Source: Bacillota bacterium (GTDB lineage Bacteria; Bacillota; Clostridia; Peptostreptococcales; Natronincolaceae). Taken from it: a stretch of DNA of 12,919 nt. Below are positions 1 through 5,370 of this stretch, piece by piece. Every line of letters begins with the position of its first letter. The stretch's first letter is position 1. The stretch lies in contig JAEWHG010000060.1 of assembly GCA_023387935.1 (NCBI GenBank), positions 1-12,919 on the forward strand. Reading direction: 5' to 3'. The notes beneath the pieces were generated by a model, which had not been told where the DNA came from, made no database searches, and worked only from the letters and a program-made list of their open reading frames with translations. The position numbers were made by a program, and so were the translations under genes.

Positions 1-746
1 AACATAACTCTTTGACCTGGCACACTTTTAGGCTCCACTACCAGCTCCTTTGTTAATGCCGCTGTAAATGGTCCCGGATCTACTGATATTACTTTTAGAT
101 TCGTATCCTTAACAGCCTTTGCAATTAGTGCAATATCTTCATTTGTTGTAGCATCAATTACAATAATTCTATTTCCTTTTTCCTTTTCATCTAAAATTGC
201 TTCCCTTACTAAATCAGAAGACTTTAATGTCTTAGATAGTGGTATGAAACCTACCGAATATTTCGTTTCTTTCTGAATCATTTTAGGTACAAATGTATGA
301 TTCACAGGAGTTTTAGGGTCCTTAGCTACGTCCGTTCTCTCAAGCGGTACGGAATTTACTAACAGGTATCCTCCTACAGTAATTCTTTCCGAAGCAGGAA
401 AAGCAGGCACAACAATAGCTAGTTGATCTTCTGGTAGTTCGTCTAACACAGCATCTATCTCTGCCCCCAAATTACCGCGGAGTGTACTGTCAATCCTTTT
501 TGAAAATAGCTTTACATCTTTATCTTTAAAAAACTTCACTACATCATTTACTCTAGAATAAGCCTCTTCCTTAGAAATGCCTCTACTGTCTGTAGTCGTA
601 GATATTACGTTATAATTCTGTTTCGTCTTTTTAAAATCCTCATCTAGTTTTAAGAATGTTGCTGTTTTAAATCCTTGTCTAGCCAAAAGCACTCCCGTAG
701 CATTGGCACCCGTCAAGTCATCAGCTATAATCACTACTTGCAGCAT
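1..746 (-). CDS. Four-carbon acid-sugar kinase family protein (DUF1537 / YgbK-OtnK-DtnK type), 3' end missing
   Basis: ATP-dependent kinase family that phosphorylates four-carbon acid sugars such as threonate, erythronate or their 2-keto forms in the cytoplasm; the exact substrate cannot be read from sequence. Translating the minus strand from 746 gives 248 codons without a stop, reaching the left edge, so the C-terminal nucleotide-binding part is absent. Seen: N-terminal ADDLTGA (residues 8-14), KRIDSTLRGN (83-92), VPAFP (113-117), and a GGYLLVNSVPLERTDVAKDP block (125-144), all typical of the substrate-binding domain of DUF1537 proteins. The ATG has an AGGAGG site 5-10 bases upstream (752-757). 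It lies 23 bp behind the DeoR-family gene on the same strand, so the two very likely form a substrate-induced operon; a PdxA2-like dehydrogenase or aldolase often follows in such operons, but that would lie outside the window. Confidence 0.85.
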   Translation of the reverse strand, partial: MLQVVIIADDLTGANATGVLLARQGFKTATFLKLDEDFKKTKQNYNVISTTTDSRGISKEEAYSRVNDVVKFFKDKDVKLFSKRIDSTLRGNLGAEIDAVLDELPEDQLAIVVPAFPASERITVGGYLLVNSVPLERTDVAKDPKTPVNHTFVPKMIQKETKYSVGFIPLSKTLKSSDLVREAILDEKEKGNRIIVIDATTNEDIALIAKAVKDTNLKVISVDPGPFTAALTKELVVEPKSVPGQRVM

Positions 747-769
747 GTAATCCCTCCTAGTTACTTAAT

Positions 770-1531
770 CTAAACCAGCTTTATATCCATATCTAATTTA
801 CTAAGTACTTCTTTTGTATCTTCATCTATACCACTATCCGTAATAATTAAATCAAATCTATCTAGTTGGCATATCTTCGCAAAGCTAACCTTCCCAAACT
901 TTAGACTATCTGCTACTAGTATTGCTCTTTCTGCAGATTTAATTACTTCTTTTTTCCATTGGGCCTTTTCAATAGATGGCGTTGTAATTCCTTTTTTTGC
1001 GTCAATACAACTAGCACCTACAAAAGCAATATCTGCATGAATATTTTGTAAAAACTCAATGGCACTTACACCTAAACAAGCTCCTGTATCTTTCTGAACA
1101 ATCCCACCAGTACAGTAAACATTGATTCCCTCATATTTTGAAAGAAAAGCAGCAATCATCAAATCATTTGTGATTACTTTTATATTTTTAATTCCTATTA
1201 GACTCTTGGCAATCTCCATATTTGTAGTTCCAGCATCTAAAATAACCACATTACCTTCTTCTACTAAAGAGCTGGCATATGTACCAATTTTATATTTTTG
1301 TTCTATATTTTGCTCTGCCTTTTTTGTATATGGTATCTCTTCTGTTAATAAATTATGAAGTACTGCCCCGCCATGAGTTCTTGTAATTAACTTGTGATCT
1401 TCTAGATATTGAAGATCTCTTCGTATGGTCATATCTGAAACATTTAATATTTTTGCTAAATCCTCTATAATAACTCTCCCATCCCTATTTAAAATCTCTA
1501 TTATATAATTTCTTCTTTCAGCCTGAAGCAA
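770..1531 (-). CDS. DeoR/GlpR-family transcriptional repressor of the sugar-acid kinase operon
   Basis: Cytoplasmic repressor. It has an N-terminal DeoR helix-turn-helix (about residues 18-55 with the chosen start, containing the family signature VSDMTIRRDLQYLE followed by HGGAV) and a C-terminal DeoRC sugar-phosphate sensor domain with ILDAGTT, ITNDL, TGG and FVGAS motifs. I place the start at the TTG at 1531, giving 253 aa beginning MLQAERRNYIIEIL. That codon has an AAGGGG site 8 bases upstream and matches where DeoR proteins normally begin. The longer reading frame could start at another TTG (1564), but that codon has no ribosome binding site and lies within the putative operator repeats. 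The effector is probably a phosphorylated intermediate made by the downstream kinase (inference from family). Divergent from the LysM gene. Confidence 0.9.
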   Translation of the reverse strand: MLQAERRNYIIEILNRDGRVIIEDLAKILNVSDMTIRRDLQYLEDHKLITRTHGGAVLHNLLTEEIPYTKKAEQNIEQKYKIGTYASSLVEEGNVVILDAGTTNMEIAKSLIGIKNIKVITNDLMIAAFLSKYEGINVYCTGGIVQKDTGACLGVSAIEFLQNIHADIAFVGASCIDAKKGITTPSIEKAQWKKEVIKSAERAILVADSLKFGKVSFAKICQLDRFDLIITDSGIDEDTKEVLSKLDMDIKLV

Positions 1532-1539
1532 ATTATCAT

Positions 1540-1545
1540 CCCCTT
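1540..1545 (-). promoter_or_regulatory. Ribosome binding site deciding the deoR-family start
   Basis: AAGGGG on the minus strand, 8 bases ahead of TTG 1531. No comparable site precedes the upstream in-frame TTG at 1564, so this site favours the shorter protein. Confidence 0.6.
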
Positions 1546-1560
1546 GTGATGTTATAACAT

Positions 1561-1600
1561 TCAAAATGTTGTTTTTAGTTATTTTATGTTGTTTTATGTT
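1561..1600 (-). promoter_or_regulatory. Four tandem 10-bp repeats, candidate DeoR-family operator
   Basis: On the plus strand four consecutive decamers read TCAAAATGTT, GTTTTTAGTT, ATTTTATGTT and GTTTTATGTT. They form an exact 10-bp period, so one helical turn each, sharing a TTTTATGTT-like core. The array begins immediately downstream of the -10 element of the repressor's promoter and would cover the transcription start and early leader. DeoR-family regulators are known to bind direct repeats of short T/G-rich motifs near their own promoters, so autoregulation and control of the kinase gene is the natural reading (inference). Confidence 0.6.
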
Positions 1601-1601
1601 A

Positions 1602-1630
1602 ATTATATTATCTTTGTTTTATTCTTTCAA
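1602..1630 (-). promoter_or_regulatory. Sigma-A promoter of the deoR-kinase operon
   Basis: Minus strand TTGAAA (-35, 1630-1625), 17-bp spacer, TATAAT (-10, 1607-1602). This is an almost perfect housekeeping promoter. Expected start near 1595, giving a leader of about 64 nt to the TTG at 1531. Confidence 0.75.
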
Positions 1631-1706
1631 TACATTTTTATTTTAATTTAAAAATAATCCTCTACAGAAACATTATCTTAGTAGAACCAATTCTTATTAT
1701 TTAAAT

Positions 1707-1736
1707 ATACTATAGTATACTATATTACTATAGTAT
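1707..1736. promoter_or_regulatory. Pair of 12-bp palindromes upstream of the LysM gene
   Basis: ATACTATAGTAT (1707-1718) is a perfect palindrome. It recurs 18 bp downstream as TTACTATAGTAT (1725-1736, 11 of 12 identical), and the palindromic octamer AGTATACT spans the junction (1714-1721). The pair sits 32 bp before the LysM start codon and about 95 bp upstream of the divergent promoter, a position suited to a dimeric regulator. It could also simply be AT-rich promoter DNA; no clear -35/-10 pair for the LysM gene was recognised. Confidence 0.4.
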
Positions 1737-1767
1737 TCGTATAAACCTTTGAAGGAGGAGATTAATT

Positions 1768-2532
1768 ATGTTCTATAGACAACAAACATGCCCTGCAGGA
1801 ACAACCCCATATACTATTATGGCTGGAGATACTTTTTTTAGTCTTGCAAATAGATTTAATACAACAGTCGATGCTATAATGGCCGCTAACCCTGGCGTAG
1901 TTCCAGGCAGATTGTTTATTGGGCAAATAATTTGTATACCTGGAGGCACTCAACCACCTAGACAATGTCCTGCTGGAACAACTCCATATACCATTATGGC
2001 TGGGGATACTTTCTTTAGTCTTGCAAATAGATTCAATACAACAGTCGATGCTATAATGGCTGCTAACCCTGGCGTAGTTCCAGGCAGATTGTTTATTGGG
2101 CAAATAATTTGTATACCAGGAACTGCTCAGCCACCTACTCCATGCCCTACTTTAAGAATTGGTAGCACAGGTCCTTCCGTTACTAGACTTCAACAGCTTT
2201 TAAGAAATGAAGGCTTTGACCCTGGTCCTATTGACGGCATCTTTGGATCTAGAACTCAAGCGGCCGTTATAGAATTCCAACGAGAAATGGATCTTGTTGC
2301 AGATGGAATCGTAGGAATAAGAACCTGGACTGCATTAGGTGTAAACTGCGGAACTACACCACCAACACCTAGCTGCCCTGCTGGAACAAGACCTTATACT
2401 ATAATGGCAGGAGATACATTCTTTAACCTTGCCAGAAGATTTAATACAACAGTCGATGCTATTATGAGAGCGAACCCTAATGTTAATCCAGATGCATTAA
2501 GAATAGGTCAAGTAATTTGTATGCCAACTTAG
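1768..2532 (+). CDS. Triple-LysM, peptidoglycan-binding-domain protein (cell wall or spore envelope)
   Basis: 254-residue protein made almost entirely of carbohydrate-binding modules: LysM 1 (residues 8-59), LysM 2 (67-118), a PG_binding_1 three-helix domain (about 126-195, with GPSVTRLQQLLRN and DGIFGSRTQAAVIEFQ), and LysM 3 (203-254), joined by Pro/Thr-rich linkers. Each LysM opens with CPAGT and closes with IC-P, so each probably carries one internal disulfide. No catalytic domain, signal peptide or membrane segment is visible. The role is therefore binding peptidoglycan or cortex glycans, either exported without a classical signal or deposited on the spore from the mother cell; which one is not shown. 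Start is secure: GAAGGAGGAG lies 8 bases before the ATG. Single-gene transcript closed by the terminator at 2574-2617. Confidence 0.85.
   Translation: MFYRQQTCPAGTTPYTIMAGDTFFSLANRFNTTVDAIMAANPGVVPGRLFIGQIICIPGGTQPPRQCPAGTTPYTIMAGDTFFSLANRFNTTVDAIMAANPGVVPGRLFIGQIICIPGTAQPPTPCPTLRIGSTGPSVTRLQQLLRNEGFDPGPIDGIFGSRTQAAVIEFQREMDLVADGIVGIRTWTALGVNCGTTPPTPSCPAGTRPYTIMAGDTFFNLARRFNTTVDAIMRANPNVNPDALRIGQVICMPT
1789..2121 (+). repeat. Tandem 156-bp LysM repeat, 177-bp period
   Basis: Units 1789-1944 and 1966-2121 encode exactly the same 52 residues. I count nine base differences, all at third codon positions and all silent. The third LysM (2374-2529) is clearly related but diverged in protein. This points to an older duplication held identical by purifying selection, or to partial gene conversion. 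Confidence 0.9.
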
Positions 2533-2573
2533 TATTATAAATTCTCTATACACTACCTTGCATTCACAATAAA

Positions 2574-2617
2574 AAACAATAGTAGATTAAGGAAATATCC
2601 TTAATCTACTATTGTTT
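2574..2617 (+). terminator. Rho-independent terminator after the LysM gene
   Basis: Perfect 19-bp inverted repeat (2574-2592 with 2599-2617; inner core ATTAAGG / CCTTAAT) with a 6-nt spacer, A-rich on the 5' side and TTT-rich on the 3' side. It may work in both directions. Confidence 0.85.
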
Positions 2618-2640
2618 AATACCGTTATGTAGATTATAAT
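2612..2640 (+). promoter_or_regulatory. Candidate sigma-A promoter of the 69-aa gene
   Basis: TTGTTT (2612-2617), 17-bp spacer, TATAAT (2635-2640). The -35 is embedded in the 3' arm of the preceding terminator stem. Predicted start near 2647, giving a leader of about 43 nt. Confidence 0.5.
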
Positions 2641-2665
2641 AATCTTAATCTCTAAAAAGATTATT
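2638..2665 (+). repeat. 9-bp inverted repeat overlapping the -10 region
   Basis: AATAATCTT (2638-2646) and AAGATTATT (2657-2665) are perfect inverted copies separated by 10 bp. They begin inside the -10 hexamer and flank the predicted transcription start, so this could be an operator for the small gene. Confidence 0.4.
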
Positions 2666-2689
2666 ACCTATGTAAAAGGAGAATTTTTT

Positions 2690-2899
2690 ATGTCAAATTT
2701 AGAAAACAATAATCAAGATGGAAATACTTCTGAGAGAAAAAAAATTAGCTTAAAAGAAGCTATGGCACAAAAACTAGCAAGTAAAAAACAAGAGCAGTCC
2801 AAAGGAAAGTACTCAAATAATTCTGTAAAAAATAATACAAACATTAAAAGCCAGCTTGCAAAAAAACCAAGTACGCAACGTAGAAAATTAGGCGAATAA
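2690..2899 (+). CDS. Small lysine-rich, probably disordered hypothetical protein
   Basis: 69 residues, not recognised. The composition is strongly polar and basic (many Lys, Asn, Gln, Ser), with one short amphipathic stretch ISLKEAMAQKLASKKQEQ (about residues 19-36) and a basic tail STQRRKLGE. No cysteines, signal peptide, membrane segment or aromatic core, so it is likely intrinsically disordered or folds only on a partner or nucleic acid. Good evidence that it is a real gene: an AAAAGGAG site 8 bases before the ATG, a promoter-like sequence upstream, and a perfect terminator hairpin two bases after the stop codon. It is its own transcription unit, convergent with the flagellar rod genes. 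No function is proposed. Confidence 0.75.
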   Translation: MSNLENNNQDGNTSERKKISLKEAMAQKLASKKQEQSKGKYSNNSVKNNTNIKSQLAKKPSTQRRKLGE

Positions 2900-2900
2900 A

Positions 2901-2928
2901 AAATAGCATGGATTTCTCCATGCTATTT
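2901..2928. terminator. Bidirectional terminator between the small gene and the flagellar operon
   Basis: Perfect 12-bp stem AAATAGCATGGA / TCCATGCTATTT with a 4-nt loop TTTC. On the plus strand it is followed by ATATTTATTT and on the minus strand by TTTTTTATT, so it can end both convergent transcripts. Confidence 0.85.
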
Positions 2929-2936
2929 ATATTTAT

Positions 2937-3266
2937 TTACTCCTCACTGCTATCTGTACTAACAATTCTATTTGTATTTCTACTTAATTGCTTATAAAGA
3001 TCTTGTGCTAATCCTATACCTTGCCCCTGAGACATGGTTTTTGCTAGCTCTTCATCATGCATTTCTTCCATAATTTTACGGCCATAGCTTTTTTCCGTTA
3101 AGCCCTCCGCATTTATTCCACTTCTTGCCTGCTTTAATATTGTATTTATAAAAATACTTTCAAACTCCCTGCAAACCTCCATTAATTTTTTAGGATCCTC
3201 TGTTTGCTTTAAGTTTGCGGTTTTATCTATTTGACTCAATGGATTAACTGGGTTCATATTAATCAT
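2937..3266 (-). CDS. flgJ: Rod-binding protein, FlgJ N-terminal-domain only
   Basis: 109-residue protein matching the rod-binding domain of FlgJ (PF10135). The family core is visible at residues 31-48 (VCREFESIFINTILKQAR) and 64-94 (KIMEEMHDEELAKTMS, then QGIGLAQDLYKQL). It lacks the C-terminal glucosaminidase domain of proteobacterial FlgJ, which is normal for Firmicutes. The protein is thought to chaperone or cap assembly of the flagellar rod. It starts 15 bp after flhP; the AGGTAGGTGA site sits 6 bases before the ATG. A second ATG at codon 4 is possible but less well placed. Last gene of the flhO-flhP-flgJ unit, ended by the hairpin at 2901-2928. Confidence 0.85.
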   Translation of the reverse strand: MINMNPVNPLSQIDKTANLKQTEDPKKLMEVCREFESIFINTILKQARSGINAEGLTEKSYGRKIMEEMHDEELAKTMSQGQGIGLAQDLYKQLSRNTNRIVSTDSSEE

Positions 3267-3281
3267 TTTTTCACCTACCTA

Positions 3282-4076
3282 CTATCTTTTCAGGTTATTC
3301 GCCATACCTAGCATTTCATCAGCCGTTTGAATGGACTTAGAATTAATTTCATATGCCCTTTGAGCCGTTATTAGGCGTACCATTTCATCAACAATTTGCA
3401 CATTAGAGGTTTCTAAGTAATACTGCATGATATCACTTGTTCTTTCTTCTTCCTCCATATAAATCGGTTCTCCAGAAGCTACAGTTTCCTTATATAGGTT
3501 TTTTCCTACTGCTTCTAAGCCTTCTGAATTGATAAATTTAGCAAGTGCAATTGTACCAATTTCTTCAATCTCTCCATCTTCTAATTCTGCAGTAATAACA
3601 CCACTTGCATTTACTGCTATATCCTTCATTGTGCTATCAAAATATATAGCATCATCAAAGTCCGATAATACTGTATATCCATCTGAAGTTACAAGTCTCA
3701 TTTCATCGAACTCCACACTTAGCTTAAAATTTCCATCTCTAGTATAGAATCGATTCCCATTTGGATCTTCAATTACAAAAAAACCTTCCCCATTGATACC
3801 CATATCCAATGGATTGTCCGTTCTTTCTAAATTACCTGTAGTAAACATTCTAGAAGTAGCCACAGGCATTACACCATGACCTACCTGTAAATTTACAGGG
3901 CTTCCTTCTCCATCTACTAAATTAGTAGTTCTTAAATTTGCATACAATAAATCCTTAAACTCTACTTTTTGCTTTTTATATGCTGTTGTATTTACATTTG
4001 CTAAGTTGTTAGATATTGTATCCATATTTAGCTGTTGTGCTTTCATACCAGAAGCCGCTGTCCATAAAGCTCTCAT
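3282..4076 (-). CDS. flhP: Flagellar basal-body rod protein FlgG (B. subtilis FlhP equivalent)
   Basis: 264 residues, the usual FlgG length. It forms the distal rod crossing the cell wall and carries the hook. Seen: the N-terminal rod motif ASGMKAQQLNMDTISNNLAN (8-27) plus NVNTTAYKKQ; a central hook-like beta domain with the MGINGEGFFVIEDPNGNRFY signature, TRDGNF, and TSDGYTVLS; and the C-terminal coiled segment LETSNVQIVDEMVRLITAQR followed by AYEINSKSIQTADEMLGMANNLKR, highly conserved in FlgG. The RBS AAGGGGGA overlaps the flhO stop codon region; the spacing between the genes is 12 bp, so they are co-translated from one mRNA. Position after mbl and flhO matches B. subtilis flhP. Confidence 0.92.
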   Translation of the reverse strand: MRALWTAASGMKAQQLNMDTISNNLANVNTTAYKKQKVEFKDLLYANLRTTNLVDGEGSPVNLQVGHGVMPVATSRMFTTGNLERTDNPLDMGINGEGFFVIEDPNGNRFYTRDGNFKLSVEFDEMRLVTSDGYTVLSDFDDAIYFDSTMKDIAVNASGVITAELEDGEIEEIGTIALAKFINSEGLEAVGKNLYKETVASGEPIYMEEEERTSDIMQYYLETSNVQIVDEMVRLITAQRAYEINSKSIQTADEMLGMANNLKR

Positions 4077-4088
4077 CTATTTTCCCCC

Positions 4089-5165
4089 TTACAATTTACC
4101 TATATCATTAACTGCTCTTTGCAGCATATCATCGTAAGCCTGTACTGCTTTATTGCTTGCCTCGTAAGACCTCATTATACTAATCATATTTACCATTTCA
4201 TCTATAGTACTAATATTAGATCCTTCTAAAAAACCTTGAAGTATTTTACCCTCAAAAGGTACTTCCTCAACTTCCAATCCTTCTCTTACAACATAGTAGG
4301 ATTGTCCATATTTATCTAAATTATTAACATTAGAAACATCCGTCATATCGATCTCATCTACCACTGCACCATCTACAATAACTTGTCCTCTTTCGCCCAA
4401 TTGGAAATTAGTACCATTTAGATTGATCGGACCATTCTGTCCTAATAATTGAAATCCCTCCGATGTAACTAGCTCTCCATTCTGACTCAATGTAAAGCTT
4501 CCATTTCGAGTATACATTTCCCCTCGAGGAGTACTTACTTTAAAAAATCCATTTCCATTTATAGCAAGGTTTAAATTATTACCGGTTTCCTCTAAGATCC
4601 CTTGTTTAAAATTAACATGAGTTCTTTCAAATCTACGTCCATCATTAATAGTTCCAATAACATCCGCAGCTGGTCTATGTATTAGGTCTGCAACTTGGGC
4701 ACCATTCGATGTTAATTGCCCTGCTTCACTTATTTCAATATTCCCATTTTCAACTTGGATTCTCGTTCCCTGAGAATTTAGCACAAAATTTCCTTCCGTT
4801 GTATCTATCTGCCCCTTACCATCACGGCCATAGGTTTTTAAATACCCATCTCCATCCACTGCAAATCTAATCTCTCTACTATAGCTTTTTCCCATAGGAC
4901 TCTCTACCGTAAAGAACCCTCGCTCTGTTGATAAAATATATCCTTCTCCATCTCTGCTTACATCTAACCTTCCATTAGGTTTGACAGCTTGAGTTGGTAA
5001 TTCACCATTTATTTTTTTAATTAATGTCTCTGGAAAAGTTTCTGCTATTAAAACATCCTTTTTAAAGCCAGTAGTATTTACATTGGCCATATTGTTCGAT
5101 GTAATATCCAACATTCTCTGGTTTGTTTGCATTGAAGATACAGCTGTATACAGTCCTCTAAACAT
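4089..5165 (-). CDS. flhO: Flagellar basal-body rod protein, FlgF/FlgG family (B. subtilis FlhO equivalent), enlarged
   Basis: Rod protein of the FlgF/FlgG family. N-terminal rod motif with ITSNNMANVNTTGFKK (21-36) and C-terminal helix LEGSNISTIDEMVNMISIMR then SYEASNKAVQAYDDML. At 358 residues it is about 90 longer than B. subtilis FlhO (about 270). The extra length is explained by two hook-like beta units: GFFTVESPMGKSYSREIRF... (about 83-160) and GFFKVSTPRGEMYTRNGSF... (about 206-272). Only the second sits in the place normal for the family (NLAINGNGFF). The ATG has GAGGTGA 6 bases upstream. A sigma-D-like promoter lies 32 bp upstream, so it is probably the first gene of a motility-controlled unit even though it follows mbl. 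Confidence 0.88.
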   Translation of the reverse strand: MFRGLYTAVSSMQTNQRMLDITSNNMANVNTTGFKKDVLIAETFPETLIKKINGELPTQAVKPNGRLDVSRDGEGYILSTERGFFTVESPMGKSYSREIRFAVDGDGYLKTYGRDGKGQIDTTEGNFVLNSQGTRIQVENGNIEISEAGQLTSNGAQVADLIHRPAADVIGTINDGRRFERTHVNFKQGILEETGNNLNLAINGNGFFKVSTPRGEMYTRNGSFTLSQNGELVTSEGFQLLGQNGPINLNGTNFQLGERGQVIVDGAVVDEIDMTDVSNVNNLDKYGQSYYVVREGLEVEEVPFEGKILQGFLEGSNISTIDEMVNMISIMRSYEASNKAVQAYDDMLQRAVNDIGKL

Positions 5166-5197
5166 AGTTTCACCTCATATTTTAGTCTACTTATATA

Positions 5198-5225
5198 CTA
5201 TCGGACTTTTCAATAATTTTCTATA
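5198..5225 (-). promoter_or_regulatory. Candidate sigma-D (flagellar) promoter for flhO-flhP-flgJ
   Basis: Minus strand TATA (5225-5222), 15 bp, then GTCCGATAG (5206-5198). The core CCGATA equals the central six bases of the sigma-D -10 consensus GCCGATAA; the -35 differs from TAAA at one base. From memory, the B. subtilis flhO-flhP unit belongs to the sigma-D regulon, and the 32-bp distance to the start codon fits. Confidence 0.55.
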
Positions 5226-5273
5226 GGTCTTTTTACTTCTTTTTTACTCTTATGACAAATAAACTATATACAA

Positions 5274-5331
5274 AAGGTGCCTTAATATAAGCTAGAAACT
5301 AATATAATATAGTTATAGCTTTAGGCACCTT
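5274..5331 (-). terminator. Long interrupted hairpin between mbl and flhO, probable mbl terminator
   Basis: Nested inverted repeats: AAGGTGCCT / AGGCACCTT (5274-5282, 5323-5331), AAGCTA / TAGCTT (5289-5294, 5316-5321) and AACTA / TAGTT (5297-5301, 5310-5314) around an 8-nt AT loop. On the minus strand the outer GC-rich stem is followed at once by TTTTG, fitting termination 40 nt after the mbl stop. Confidence 0.65.
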
Positions 5332-5370
5332 ACTTACATTGTAAAATATACAAATCGTATATCTATCATA

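Noticed and set aside
1122..1358. Plus-strand hydrophobic open frame inside the deoR-type gene
   Set aside because: Antisense shadow of a well-supported repressor; no ribosome site or promoter.
1762..2103. Minus-strand open frame of 113 codons opposite the LysM gene, with an internally repeated sequence
   Set aside because: Its repeats are only the antisense image of the duplicated LysM modules; there is no ribosome site and the sense frame is an unambiguous LysM protein.
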